Notes under the pieces: generated by a model | What the model saw: only the letters and a program-made list of their open reading frames with translations | What the model was told of the DNA's origin: nothing | Databases searched by the model: none | Source: an uncultured Collinsella sp. | GTDB lineage: Bacteria; Actinomycetota; Coriobacteriia; Coriobacteriales; Coriobacteriaceae | Direction of reading: 5' to 3' | Length of the DNA stretch: 30,413 nt | Assembly: GCA_900541195.1 (NCBI GenBank) | Contig: UQIY01000027.1 | Location: forward strand, 1 to 30,413 | Shown: one piece after another, positions 6,518 to 15,951 of the stretch | Layout of the letters: each line of letters begins with the position of its first letter | How positions within the stretch are numbered: position 1 is the first letter of the stretch | Translations under genes and position numbers: made by a program

Positions 6518-8776
6518 ATGATGGGATCAAACGTGAGCGATACAAAGCTAAAGCCAGCAACCAAAAAGCCTGCTACCCGTAAACCCGCCCCGTACGCGTC
6601 GGAGCTCACCAAAGACGATGTCTATCTGTTTGGCATCGGCACATGGGAGCGCAGCTGGGAAAAGATGGGCGCGCACCCCGACACGCAGAACCGTACGTGC
6701 GGCTGGCGTTTTTGCGTTTGGGCGCCAGACGTAAAAAGCGTCCATGTCATTGGCGAATTTAACGACTGGGATGAGCAGGCCAACCCGCTGGTGCCCGTGC
6801 ATACGAGCTCTATTTGGGAAGGCTTTATTCCTGGCGCCGAGCAGGGCCAGCTCTATAAATACCTTATCGAGACCAACGAGGGCGAAAAGCTCTACAAGGC
6901 CGATCCGTATGCCTTTAAGGCCGAGTGCCCTCCGGGTACCGCCAGCGTGCTGTGGACCCTCGATGGCTACCAGTGGAACGACGCGGCTTGGCTCAAGCGA
7001 CGCGCCGGCCATAACCACATGTCGCAACCCCTTAACATCTACGAGGTGCATATTGGCTCGTGGAAGCGCCACGGCGACGCTCCGCAGGGCGAGCCCGACG
7101 AGTACGGCAACTACCCCGGCCCCATGGATCCCTTCCCCGCGCAGCGCGGCGAGTTCTACACCTACGACGACCTGTCGGTGGAGCTCGTGGACTACGTGCG
7201 CGACATGGGCTATACGCATATCGAGGTCATGCCGCTTATGGAGCATCCCTTCGATGGTTCCTGGGGCTACCAGACGACCGGCTACTACGCCGCCACGTCG
7301 CGCTACGGCAACCCGCAGCAGCTCATGCACTTTATCGATGCATGCCACGAGGCAGGCATTGGCGTGATCATGGACTGGGTGCCCGGCGGTTTTTGCGCCG
7401 ACTCCCACGGCCTTGCCACCTTTAACGGCCACATGCTGTTTGAGCACGAGATTCACCCCAACTGGGGCACGCACAAGTTTGACTTCGCCCGCGGCGAGGT
7501 CCGCTCGTTCCTGGTCTCCAACGTGCTGTACTGGCTCGAGAACTTCCACGTGGACGGCATTCGCATGGACGGCGTGTCCAGCATGCTGTACCTCAATTTT
7601 GGCATCGACGATCCCGGCCAAAAGAAGTTCAACAAATACGGTACCGAGGAGGACTTGGACGCCAGCGCATTTATCCGTCAGGTCAACTGCGCTGTAGAGG
7701 CGCACTACCCCGACGTGATGATGATGGCCGAGGAGTCCACCGCGTGGCCGCTCGTGACCTATCCGCCGCAGGACGGCGGCCTGGGCTTCCACTACAAGTG
7801 GGACATGGGCTGGATGAACGACACCCTGCACTACATGCAGACCGATTTTCCGTGGCGTCCCGGCAACCACGGCCTGCTCACGTTCTCCATCATGTACGCC
7901 TTTACCGAGAACTTCATTTGCCCGCTGAGCCACGACGAGGTCGTGCACGGCAAGTGCTCACTCATCGGCCGCATGCCGGGCGACTGGTGGCGCCAGTTTG
8001 CCGGCCTGCGCACGCTGGCCTTCTACCAGATGACGCATCCCGGTGCCAAGCTCAACTTTATGGGCAACGAGATCGGCCAGTTTATTGAGTGGCGCTACTA
8101 CGAGTCCATTCAGTGGTTCCTGACCGAGCAGTACGAGACACACCGTCATCATCAGGCGTTTATCAAGGCGCTCAACCACCTGTACACCGACGAGCCCGCC
8201 CTGTACGAGCGCGGCTACACCGACGACGGCTTTACCTGGATCGACGCGGATAACTCCAAGCAGTCTATTGTGAGCTTTGTGCGCCAGGGCGAGGACGTCG
8301 ATGACGACCTGGTGATCCTGATTAACTTTGACCCGGCGAGCTACGAGAGCTTCCGTGTGGGCGTGCCGCGCGAGGGCGACTGGGAGGTCATCTTCGATTC
8401 CGACCGTCCCGAGTTTGGCGGCAGCGGATATGCCGGCGAGGAGCCCTACACCTGCTCGAGCGAGCCCTATCCCTGGAACGGGCAGATGGACTCCATCGAG
8501 ATGAAGGTGCCCGGCCTGGCAGGCGTGGTGCTTAAGCGCCGCGGCCCCAGTAGCTATAAGCCGCCGGTGGTCGAGGAGCCCAAAAAGGCGACGTGCAAGC
8601 GCTCGTCCTCGGTGAAGCCCAAGCCCGCGGCAGCAAAGAAGGCTCCGGCTAAGGCGAAGGCTGCCAAGCCCGCTGCCAAGGCTACGGCTAAGCCCAAGGC
8701 CAAGAAGGCAACCAATAAAAAGGCTGCTCCCAAGGCTAAGGCAGGCGCTGTTAAAGCATCTGCCAAGGATGCGTAA
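6518..8776 (+). CDS. glgB: 1,4-alpha-glucan branching enzyme with Lys/Ala-rich tail
   Basis: Forms alpha-1,6 branches in glycogen. Layout with this start (752 residues): basic N-terminus with KPATKKPATRKPAP, a CBM48 module (about 65-165), a GH13 catalytic barrel (about 180-560), a C-terminal beta domain, and a 65-70-residue Lys/Ala/Pro tail from about 685. The nucleophile Asp351 lies in GIRMDGVSSM, the acid/base in MAEESTAW (Glu405/406) and the third Asp473 in LSHDEVVHGK. In region I the usual DWVPGHF reads DWVPGGF, so the conserved His is Gly291. The start is uncertain: ATG 6518 and 6521 lack a good ribosome binding site, GTG 6533 has a weak GGGA, and the frame is open from 6398. It is the first gene of the glycogen operon. 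The tail is not part of the standard enzyme. Confidence 0.93.
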   Translation: MMGSNVSDTKLKPATKKPATRKPAPYASELTKDDVYLFGIGTWERSWEKMGAHPDTQNRTCGWRFCVWAPDVKSVHVIGEFNDWDEQANPLVPVHTSSIWEGFIPGAEQGQLYKYLIETNEGEKLYKADPYAFKAECPPGTASVLWTLDGYQWNDAAWLKRRAGHNHMSQPLNIYEVHIGSWKRHGDAPQGEPDEYGNYPGPMDPFPAQRGEFYTYDDLSVELVDYVRDMGYTHIEVMPLMEHPFDGSWGYQTTGYYAATSRYGNPQQLMHFIDACHEAGIGVIMDWVPGGFCADSHGLATFNGHMLFEHEIHPNWGTHKFDFARGEVRSFLVSNVLYWLENFHVDGIRMDGVSSMLYLNFGIDDPGQKKFNKYGTEEDLDASAFIRQVNCAVEAHYPDVMMMAEESTAWPLVTYPPQDGGLGFHYKWDMGWMNDTLHYMQTDFPWRPGNHGLLTFSIMYAFTENFICPLSHDEVVHGKCSLIGRMPGDWWRQFAGLRTLAFYQMTHPGAKLNFMGNEIGQFIEWRYYESIQWFLTEQYETHRHHQAFIKALNHLYTDEPALYERGYTDDGFTWIDADNSKQSIVSFVRQGEDVDDDLVILINFDPASYESFRVGVPREGDWEVIFDSDRPEFGGSGYAGEEPYTCSSEPYPWNGQMDSIEMKVPGLAGVVLKRRGPSSYKPPVVEEPKKATCKRSSSVKPKPAAAKKAPAKAKAAKPAAKATAKPKAKKATNKKAAPKAKAGAVKASAKDA

Positions 8777-8870
8777 CAAAGCCGTTACAGCTGTAATTAC
8801 CCGCCCCGCGGGGGCGTAGGATACAAGTCATAACCGTTCCGGGAGAAACATCCCCGGGGGAAAGGAACGT

Positions 8871-11297
8871 ATGAATAAGATCTTCGACAACAAGCAGGAG
8901 TTTACCGAGCTCTATCGCGAAGCCGTCATGAGCATCAGTGGCAAGAGCGTCGAGGCCGCCAGCGACCTGGACCGCTTTAACGCCCTGGCCAAGCTCGTGG
9001 CCGAGAAGGCACGCACCGTTGCCACCAAGAGTGACGCCCGCGTCACCGCCGAGGGCAAGAAGCGCGTGTACTACTTCTCGATCGAGTTTTTGATCGGCCG
9101 CCTGCTCGACAACTACCTGCTCAACTTTGGCGTGCGCGACATGGTCGCCGAGGCGCTCGACGACATGGGCTTCGACCTGTCCGTCATCGAGAACCAGGAG
9201 CCCGATCCGGCGCTGGGCAACGGTGGCCTGGGCCGTCTGGCCGCATGCTTCCTGGATTCCATGGCAGCCGAGGGCATTGCCGGCTACGGTAACGGCATGC
9301 GCTACCGCTACGGCCTGTTTAAGCAGGAGATCGTCAACGGCAGCCAGGTCGAGGCCACCGACGAGTGGCTCACCCACGGCTATCCCTGGGAGGTCCGTCG
9401 TCAGGACAAGGCCGTGACCATTAAGTTTGGTGGCCATGTTGAGGGCTTTGAGGAGAACGGCCGCACGTTCTACCGCACGGTGGACACGCAGGATATCCTG
9501 GCCGTCCCCTACGACATCCCCGTGGTGGGCTATGCCGGCGAGACCGTCAACAAGCTGCGCGTCTGGGCCGCCGAGCCGGTCGAGGAGCACTTTGACCTGG
9601 AGGCCTTCAACCGCGGCGACTATGCCCTGGCCGACGCCGAGCGCGCCGAGGCCGAGGCCATCAGCGCCATCCTCTACCCCAACGACGCCGGCGAGCACGG
9701 CCGCCTGCTGCGCCTGAAGCAGGAGTACCTGTTTGTCTCGGCCGGCATCTACAGCCTGCTCGACACCTTTGAGAAGGAGCACGGCGAGAACTGGGAGCTG
9801 CTGCCGCAGTTTGTGGCCATCCACACCAACGACACGCATCCCGCCATGTGCGGTCCCGAGCTCATGCGTATCCTCATCGACGAGAAAAAGCTCGAGTGGG
9901 ACGACGCCTGGAACATCGTGACGCAGGTCGTGAGCTACACCAACCACACCATCTTGCCCGAGGCTCTGGAGAAGTGGCCCATCGGCACGTTCTCCAAGCT
10001 TCTCCCCCGCGTGTACCAGATTATCGACGAGATCAGCCGTCGTTGGCACGAGTCGTTCGACACCACGCAGGAGGGCTGGCAGGAGCGTCTGCGCCAGACC
10101 GCCATCCTGTGGGACGGCGAGATTCGCATGGCCAACCTGTCCGTGATCTGCAGCCACAGCGTCAACGGCGTGGCCAAGATCCACTCCGACATCATCAAGA
10201 ACATCGTGCTCAAGGACTTCTATGCCCTGACGCCCGAGAAGTTCAACAACAAGACCAACGGCATCTCGCACCGTCGCTTCTTTGCTGAGGCCAACCCCAC
10301 CTACGCCAAGCTCGTCACCGATGCCATTGGCGACGGCTGGCTGAAGGACGCCTTTGAGCTGGAGAAGCTCAAAGAGTTCCAGAACGACACTGAGTTCCTG
10401 AAGGCCGTGGGTGCCTCCAAGCGCGCCAACAAGGAGCGTCTGGCCGCCTACGTCAAGGCCGAGACCGGTCTGGTCATTGACCCCAACACCGTCTTCGATG
10501 TCCAGGTAAAGCGCTTCCATGCCTACAAGCGCCAGCTCATGAACATCATGAAGGTGATGGACATCTACAACCGTCGCATCGCCGATCCCAACTTCCACGT
10601 GACGCCGACGACCTTCATCTTTAGCGGCAAGGCTGCCTCGAGCTACACCTTCGCCAAGGAGACCATCCGCCTCATTAACTCCGTGGCCGAGGTCATCAAC
10701 AACGACCCGCGCGTCAACGAGGTCATGAAGGTCTGCTTTATCCCCAACTTCCGCGTGAGCAACGCCCAGCTCATCTACCCCGCCGCCGAGATCTCGGAGC
10801 AGATCTCCACGGCCGGCAAGGAGGCCTCGGGCACGTCCAACATGAAGCTCATGATGAACGGCGCTATTACGCTGGGCACCCTCGACGGCGCCAACATCGA
10901 GATCGCCGACCTGGCCGGTCGCGAGAACGAGGCCATCTTTGGCCTGACCGCTCCCGAGGTCGAGCAGCTCTGGGCATCGAACAGCTACTTTGCGTGGGAT
11001 ACGCTCAACAACGATCGCGACCGTCTGGGCCGCGTGATGGACGAGCTTAAGGACAACACCTTTGCGGGTCTTTCGGGCAACTTCGAGAGCATCTACAACG
11101 AGCTCATGAATAACAACGACCCCGACCTGGTCATGGCAGACTTCCGCAGCTACGTGGATGCCTGGGAGAAGCTCACCGGCAGCTACGGCGACCAGGAGAC
11201 CTGGAACCGCAAGGCCCTGCTCAACACCGCCTCGAGCGGCTGGTTCTCGAGCGACCGCACCATTCGCGAGTACCGCGACGAGATCTGGCACGCGTAA
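8871..11297 (+). CDS. glgP: Glycogen/starch/maltodextrin phosphorylase
   Basis: Releases glucose-1-phosphate from non-reducing ends of alpha-1,4-glucans using phosphate and pyridoxal phosphate; cytoplasmic, GT35 family. The 808-residue length is typical. Signatures include YYFSIEFLIGRLLDNYL near the N-terminus, DPALGNGGLGRLAACFLDS at about residue 110, HTNDTHPAM, VFDVQVKRFHAYKRQL, and the PLP site SGTSNMKLMMNGAITLGTLD, where Lys659 should form the Schiff base. AAAGGA lies four bases before the ATG. The 94-base gap after glgB holds the palindrome TTACAGCTGTAA (8786-8797), a GC hairpin CGCCCC-GCG-GGGGCG without a T-run, and TAGGAT (8817-8822), so an internal promoter is possible but unproven. 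Placed between glgB and glgC, it couples glycogen breakdown genes to synthesis genes. Confidence 0.97.
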   Translation: MNKIFDNKQEFTELYREAVMSISGKSVEAASDLDRFNALAKLVAEKARTVATKSDARVTAEGKKRVYYFSIEFLIGRLLDNYLLNFGVRDMVAEALDDMGFDLSVIENQEPDPALGNGGLGRLAACFLDSMAAEGIAGYGNGMRYRYGLFKQEIVNGSQVEATDEWLTHGYPWEVRRQDKAVTIKFGGHVEGFEENGRTFYRTVDTQDILAVPYDIPVVGYAGETVNKLRVWAAEPVEEHFDLEAFNRGDYALADAERAEAEAISAILYPNDAGEHGRLLRLKQEYLFVSAGIYSLLDTFEKEHGENWELLPQFVAIHTNDTHPAMCGPELMRILIDEKKLEWDDAWNIVTQVVSYTNHTILPEALEKWPIGTFSKLLPRVYQIIDEISRRWHESFDTTQEGWQERLRQTAILWDGEIRMANLSVICSHSVNGVAKIHSDIIKNIVLKDFYALTPEKFNNKTNGISHRRFFAEANPTYAKLVTDAIGDGWLKDAFELEKLKEFQNDTEFLKAVGASKRANKERLAAYVKAETGLVIDPNTVFDVQVKRFHAYKRQLMNIMKVMDIYNRRIADPNFHVTPTTFIFSGKAASSYTFAKETIRLINSVAEVINNDPRVNEVMKVCFIPNFRVSNAQLIYPAAEISEQISTAGKEASGTSNMKLMMNGAITLGTLDGANIEIADLAGRENEAIFGLTAPEVEQLWASNSYFAWDTLNNDRDRLGRVMDELKDNTFAGLSGNFESIYNELMNNNDPDLVMADFRSYVDAWEKLTGSYGDQETWNRKALLNTASSGWFSSDRTIREYRDEIWHA

Positions 11298-11334
11298 AGG
11301 CGCGCGAGCTCCCCTATGCCAGCACGGCATTACT

Positions 11335-11365
11335 CGACGGGCGTGACGTTGCGCCGCGCCCGTCG
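11335..11365 (+). other. Inverted repeat between glgP and glgC
   Basis: CGACGGGCG (11335-11343) pairs perfectly with CGCCCGTCG (11357-11365) around a 13-base loop. No T-run follows, so it is more likely an mRNA-stability or processing hairpin, or a weak attenuator, than a terminator. Confidence 0.5.
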
Positions 11366-11405
11366 CTAATGGGTTTAGGAACATCGATGACAGAAGGAGA
11401 AATCG

Positions 11406-12554
11406 ATGAGTAAGAAAGAATGCATCGCGATGCTCCTCGCAGGAGGACAGGGCAGCCGATTGGGGGCACTCACCCAAAAGATCGCTAAGCCGGCGGTAAG
11501 CTTTGGTGGCAAGTTCCGCATTATCGACTTTTCGCTGTCAAACTGCTCCAACTCGGGCATCGACACGGTGGGCGTTCTGACGCAGTATCGCCCCTACCTG
11601 CTGCATGCCTACGTGGGCTCCGGCGAGGCGTGGGATCTGGACAGCCGCGACGGCGGCGTTTCGATCCTGCCGCCGTACGAGACGCAGACCGGTGGCGCCT
11701 GGTATGCGGGCACGGCCGACGCCATTACGCAGAACCTCGACTACATCAAGGCCAACGACCCCAAGTACGTTCTGATTCTTTCGGGCGACCATCTGTATCG
11801 CATGGACTACCGCAAGATGCTCAAGACGCACATTGAGAACAACGCCGACCTCACGGTGAGCGTTATGCCCGTGCCGTGGGAGGAGGCCAGCCGCTTTGGC
11901 ATCCTGACCACCGATCCCGAGGACGGCCGCATCACCAAGTTCACTGAGAAGCCCGATAAGCCCGATTCAAACCTCGCGTCCATGGGCATCTACATCTTCT
12001 CGGCTGACGTGCTGATCGAGGCGCTCGAGGAGGACGCTCTGGACCAGCGCTCGAGCCACGACTTTGGCAAGGACATCATCCCCAAGCTGCTCGGTGAGGG
12101 CAAGCGCCTGTACAGCTACGAGTTCCACGGCTTTTGGAAGGACGTCGGCACCATCGCCAGCTTCCACGAGACCTCGATGGACCTGCTGGGCAACAACCCC
12201 GAGTTCGATCTGTTTGACAAGCACTTCCCCATCATGTCCAACATCACCACGCGTCCGCCGCACTACATTGGCCCGGACGGCCGCCTGGACGATTGCCTGG
12301 TCTCCAACGGCTGCAAGATCTACGGCACCGCTCGCCACTCGATCATTTCGACCGATGTCATCATCGAGGAGCGTGCCGTGGTCGAGGACTCCGTGCTGCT
12401 GCCGGGTGCGCACGTTAAGAGCGGCGCGCACATCTGCCGCGCTATTTTGGGCGAGAACTCCACGGTCGAAGAGGGCGTGAAGCTCGGCTCTGTCGATACC
12501 ACCAAGGATACGGCCGTCGTTGGAAATGACGTCGTTATCGGGAAGGGGGAATGA
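11406..12554 (+). CDS. glgC: Glucose-1-phosphate adenylyltransferase, catalytic subunit
   Basis: Makes ADP-glucose from ATP and glucose-1-phosphate, the committed step of bacterial glycogen synthesis. The protein has 382 residues, typical of the family. The N-terminal nucleotidyltransferase domain carries LLAGGQGSRLGALT, KPAVSFGGKFRIIDF, WYAGTADAITQNL, the metal-binding Asp in LSGDHLYRMDY, and FTEKP with SMGIYIF for glucose-1-phosphate. FHGFWKDVGT follows, then a left-handed beta-helix of hexapeptide repeats at the C-terminus. AAGGAG is well placed before the ATG. It ends five bases before the ATG of glgD; such GlgC-GlgD pairs in Firmicutes form a hetero-oligomer with higher activity, so a complex is likely here. 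Confidence 0.97.
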   Translation: MSKKECIAMLLAGGQGSRLGALTQKIAKPAVSFGGKFRIIDFSLSNCSNSGIDTVGVLTQYRPYLLHAYVGSGEAWDLDSRDGGVSILPPYETQTGGAWYAGTADAITQNLDYIKANDPKYVLILSGDHLYRMDYRKMLKTHIENNADLTVSVMPVPWEEASRFGILTTDPEDGRITKFTEKPDKPDSNLASMGIYIFSADVLIEALEEDALDQRSSHDFGKDIIPKLLGEGKRLYSYEFHGFWKDVGTIASFHETSMDLLGNNPEFDLFDKHFPIMSNITTRPPHYIGPDGRLDDCLVSNGCKIYGTARHSIISTDVIIEERAVVEDSVLLPGAHVKSGAHICRAILGENSTVEEGVKLGSVDTTKDTAVVGNDVVIGKGE

Positions 12555-12558
12555 TCCG

Positions 12559-13686
12559 ATGATCAATCGCAAGGCCATCGGTTATATCACCGCTAACTAC
12601 TCTTCGACCTACGGCAGTGTGTTGCTCAAGGACCGTCCCATCGCGTCCGTTCCGTTTTTGGGCCGCTACCGCCTGATCGACTTCCCGCTGTCCAACATGA
12701 TGAATGCCGGCATTAAGACCGTCGGCGTCGTCATGCCGGGCAACTACCGCTCGCTGATCGACCACGTGGGCTCGGGCAAGGACTGGGGCCTGGACCGCAA
12801 GAAGGGCGGCCTGTTCATGGTGCCCGGCAACGCGTATGGCACCACCAAGGGCGGCATGCGCTTCTTGCTGCGCGACATCATCTCCAACAAGACGCTGTTC
12901 CAGCGCTCGGACAAGCCCTATGTTGTGATGATGGGCACCAACATCATCTTTAACATGGACCTCAACACCATCATCGACGCGCACGAGAACTCCGGTGCCC
13001 AGATGACCGTGGTGTACTGCAAGGCCACGCACAACGTCGATGACGAGACCAAACTCGAAATTAACGAGAACGGCCGTCTGACGGGCGTGAGCGCCGGCGT
13101 CGTGTACGGCGACAACGCCTCTATGGACTGCTGCATCGTCAACCGCGAGACGCTACTCGAGATTATCGACCACTACCAGGCCGCCGACTATCTGGACCTG
13201 CTCGAGGCACTCCAGGGCGACTTTGGCAACATCGACGTGTGCAGCTACGAGTACAAGGGCGAGGTCGTGGGCGTGTTTAGCGAGAAGTCGCTGTATCGCC
13301 GCAGCATGGACCTGCTCGACCAGACCGTGGCAGACCAGCTCTTTGACCCCGAGCGCCCGATCCTGACCAAGGCTCACGACGTGCCGCCTTCGCGCTATGC
13401 GACCGGCAGTCACGCATGCAACTCGATCATCTCGGCCGGCTGCATCATCAAGGGCACCGTGCGCAACTCGATCCTGTCGCGCGGCGTCGTGGTCGAGGAA
13501 GGCGCTTCGGTGACCAACTCGATCATCAACCAGAGCTGCATCATCAAGAGCGGCGCACGTGTTGAGAACGCCATTCTGGACAAGAACAACGTGGTTCCCA
13601 CCAACACCGAGCTTCGCGGCACGCCCGAGAACATCCTGGTGCTGGGCAAGGCTCCGTTAACTTCCGACACCACCACCGTACGTTAA
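12559..13686 (+). CDS. glgD: Glucose-1-phosphate adenylyltransferase regulatory subunit GlgD
   Basis: A 375-residue paralogue of GlgC. It keeps the fold (GRYRLIDFPLSNMMNAGI, a GMRFLLRD segment, C-terminal hexapeptide repeats) but lacks key catalytic elements. The nucleotide loop GGxGxRL is replaced by ITANYSSTYGSVL, and the metal-binding Asp of the LSGDHLY motif is replaced in MMGTNIIFNMDL. This is the usual state of GlgD proteins, which raise the activity of GlgC in a mixed tetramer rather than catalyse. The ATG at 12559 follows GGAAGGGGG at about nine bases and begins INRKAIGYI, a normal GlgD N-terminus; the frame is open further up into glgC. Only four bases separate it from glgC, so translation is coupled. 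Confidence 0.94.
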   Translation: MINRKAIGYITANYSSTYGSVLLKDRPIASVPFLGRYRLIDFPLSNMMNAGIKTVGVVMPGNYRSLIDHVGSGKDWGLDRKKGGLFMVPGNAYGTTKGGMRFLLRDIISNKTLFQRSDKPYVVMMGTNIIFNMDLNTIIDAHENSGAQMTVVYCKATHNVDDETKLEINENGRLTGVSAGVVYGDNASMDCCIVNRETLLEIIDHYQAADYLDLLEALQGDFGNIDVCSYEYKGEVVGVFSEKSLYRRSMDLLDQTVADQLFDPERPILTKAHDVPPSRYATGSHACNSIISAGCIIKGTVRNSILSRGVVVEEGASVTNSIINQSCIIKSGARVENAILDKNNVVPTNTELRGTPENILVLGKAPLTSDTTTVR

Positions 13687-13717
13687 CGTTGGCACCGCAA
13701 CATCGCTCGTAACATGT

Positions 13718-13753
13718 AGAATAGCCGCCCGGTTAGCGCCAGGCGGCTATTCT
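13718..13753 (+). other. Strong 12-bp hairpin between glgD and glgA
   Basis: AGAATAGCCGCC (13718-13729) pairs perfectly with GGCGGCTATTCT (13742-13753) around a 12-base loop. It is followed by CGAATTGC rather than a T-run, so full termination is unlikely. It ends 23 bases before the glgA ATG and may control processing or read-through into glgA. TAGAAT at 13717 resembles a -10, but no -35 stands at proper distance. Confidence 0.55.
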
Positions 13754-13776
13754 CGAATTGCAACATGGGAGACAAT

Positions 13777-15951
13777 ATGGCAGATTCCAGCAAAAAGATG
13801 CAGATCGTGTTTGCCTCGGCCGAGTGCGCACCATTTGTAAAGACCGGTGGCTTAGGTGACGTGGCGGGCTCGCTGCCTGCGGCGCTTGTGCGCGCCGGCG
13901 CCGAAGTCATCGTGATGGTGCCCAAGTACGCCACCATCAAGGACGAGTACAAGGCGCAGATGGAGCACTTTGCCGACTTTTACGTGAGCCTGGGCTGGCG
14001 CAATGAGTACTGCGGGCTGGAGAAGCTCGAGCGCGACGGCGTCACTTATTTGTTCGTGGACAACGAGCGCTACTTTGCGCGCGACTATCCGTACGGCTTC
14101 TTTGATGACGGCGAGCGTTTTGCGTTCTTCTCCAAGGCCATCACCGAGAGCCTGCAGCACCTGCCCGAGGGCTTTGAGTGCGACATCCTGCACTGCAATG
14201 ACTGGCAGACGGCACTGGCACCCGTGTTCCTGCGCGAGTTCTACCAGGGCCTGCCGCTGTACGACCGCGTCAAGACCGTGTTCTCGATCCACAACGTGGC
14301 GTTCCAGGGCCAGTTTAGCGACACCGTGATGGAGGACATCCTGGGCGTGGCGCATATTCCCGCGGCCGCCACGCAGTTGCGCTGCGACGCCTGCAGCATC
14401 AACTACATGCTGGGCGCGCTGCACTATGCCGATGCCATCACCACGGTAAGCCCCACCTATGCCAACGAGATTCAGACGCCCGAGTTTGGCGAGGGCCTGG
14501 ACGGCGTGCTGCGCGAGCGCTCCTATGCGCTGCAGGGCATCCTCAACGGCATTGACGTTGCAGGCTTTGACCCGGCAACCGACAAGCGCATTGCCGCAAA
14601 CTACACGGTCGACGACCGTTCCGGCAAGGCTGTGTGCAAGGCCAAGCTGCAGGAAGAGCTGGGGCTCGAGGTTCGCGACGACCGTCCGCTCATGGTTATG
14701 GTCACGCGCCTGACGCGCCAGAAGGGCTTGGACCTGGTCATGTACGCGCTCGACCGCATCCTGTCCGGCGGCGTGCAGGTGGCCGTGCTGGGCACCGGCG
14801 ACCGCGACTACGAGGATGGCCTGCGCTACTTCCAGGACAAGTACCCCGGCACCATGGCCGCACGCATCGAGTTTGACCCAGCGCTGTCGCAGCGCATGTA
14901 CGCCGCCGCCGACATGTTCCTGATGCCTTCGAAGTTTGAGCCCTGCGGCCTGTCGCAGATCATCGCCATGCGCTACGGTACCCTGCCCATCGTGCGCGAG
15001 ACCGGTGGCCTGAAGGACACCGTGCAGCCGTACAACGAGTTTACCGGCGAGGGCACGGGCTTCTCGTTTACCAACTTTAACGGCGACGAGATGGGCGACG
15101 CGGTGTTCCGCGCGGCACGCCTGTTCTGGGATAACCGCGACGCTTGGAACCAGCTGGTCACGCAGGCCATGAGCCAGGACTTTAGCTGGACGCGCTCAGC
15201 CGATAAGTATCTGGATCTGTATTTCTTTATGCACCCGGAGATTGAAAGGCCGGCGGCTGTGGAGGCTGCGGCCGAGAAGGCTGAGGCCGAGCCCGAGGTT
15301 GTGGCTGAGGCCGAGCCGGTTGTTGAGGCACCCGCTGCTGCCGAGGAGCCCAAGACTGAGGAGAAGCCGGTTGAGGCTAAATCTGAGGTGAAGGTTGAGG
15401 CAGCTCCCGAGGCTGAGGCTAAGCCAGCTGCGAAGCCTACCGCCAAGAAGACCACGACGCGCAAGACGACGGCCAAGAAGGCTACGACAACCAAGGCCGC
15501 TGCCACCAAGACCGCCGCAGCAAAGACGACTACCGCCAAGGCAACGACCACGCGCAAGCGCACGACCGCCGCTGCTAAGAAGGCCGCCGAGGCCGAGGCA
15601 ACCCCCGAGGTAAAGGCCGAGACTGCCGAGGCCAAGCCGGCCGCCAAGGCTCCGGCCAAGACTGCAGCAAGAAGACGACCGCAACCAAGACCACGACCGC
15701 CAAGAAGGCCACGGCTACGAAGTCGACGACGACCAAGGCTGCTACGACGAAGGCCGCCGCGAAGACGACCGCGAAGGCCGCCGCAAAGTCCGCCGTCAAG
15801 GTCGAGGAGGCACTCTCCGAGCCCAAGGCCAAGGCAGCTGTCGAGGCAAAGCCGGCCGCCAAGACCACCACGCGCAAGCGCTCTACGACGACGGCCAAGA
15901 AGGCCACGACCAAGGCTGCTGCTCCCAAGGCAGAAGCTAAGGCCGAGGTAA
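13777..15951 (+). CDS. glgA: Glycogen synthase with long low-complexity C-terminal tail (tail frameshifted)
   Basis: GT5 starch/glycogen synthase, which adds glucose from ADP-glucose to the growing alpha-1,4 chain. The ATG at 13777 is used because GGGAG stands five bases upstream; 13765 would add four residues. The catalytic part is complete and ends at about residue 485: FVKTGGLGDV with the ADP-glucose-binding Lys22, LHCNDWQTAL, ILNGIDVAGFDP, VTRLTRQKGLD, and SKFEPCGLSQIIAMRYGTLPI with the catalytic Glu. After it comes a tail unlike other GlgA proteins: first acidic (EAEPEVVAEAEPVVEAP), then Lys/Ala/Thr repeats (AKKTTTRKTTAKKATTTK). Near 15667 the frame changes character to Arg/Pro-rich and stops at 15951. 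A frame one base back continues the Lys/Ala/Thr pattern to 16121, so a single-base deletion in the tail is likely. The synthase domain should be unaffected. Confidence 0.93.
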   Translation: MADSSKKMQIVFASAECAPFVKTGGLGDVAGSLPAALVRAGAEVIVMVPKYATIKDEYKAQMEHFADFYVSLGWRNEYCGLEKLERDGVTYLFVDNERYFARDYPYGFFDDGERFAFFSKAITESLQHLPEGFECDILHCNDWQTALAPVFLREFYQGLPLYDRVKTVFSIHNVAFQGQFSDTVMEDILGVAHIPAAATQLRCDACSINYMLGALHYADAITTVSPTYANEIQTPEFGEGLDGVLRERSYALQGILNGIDVAGFDPATDKRIAANYTVDDRSGKAVCKAKLQEELGLEVRDDRPLMVMVTRLTRQKGLDLVMYALDRILSGGVQVAVLGTGDRDYEDGLRYFQDKYPGTMAARIEFDPALSQRMYAAADMFLMPSKFEPCGLSQIIAMRYGTLPIVRETGGLKDTVQPYNEFTGEGTGFSFTNFNGDEMGDAVFRAARLFWDNRDAWNQLVTQAMSQDFSWTRSADKYLDLYFFMHPEIERPAAVEAAAEKAEAEPEVVAEAEPVVEAPAAAEEPKTEEKPVEAKSEVKVEAAPEAEAKPAAKPTAKKTTTRKTTAKKATTTKAAATKTAAAKTTTAKATTTRKRTTAAAKKAAEAEATPEVKAETAEAKPAAKAPAKTAARRRPQPRPRPPRRPRLRSRRRPRLLRRRPPRRRPRRPPQSPPSRSRRHSPSPRPRQLSRQSRPPRPPRASALRRRPRRPRPRLLLPRQKLRPR

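Noticed and set aside
8751..11477. A 908-codon open frame on the minus strand opposite glgP
   Set aside because: It mirrors the codon pattern of glgP, has no family motifs and overlaps three well-supported genes; a by-product of GC-rich codon bias.
15664..15674. Programmed -1 ribosomal frameshifting in glgA
   Set aside because: No slippery heptamer of the X-XXY-YYZ type is present at the junction; a single-base deletion is simpler.
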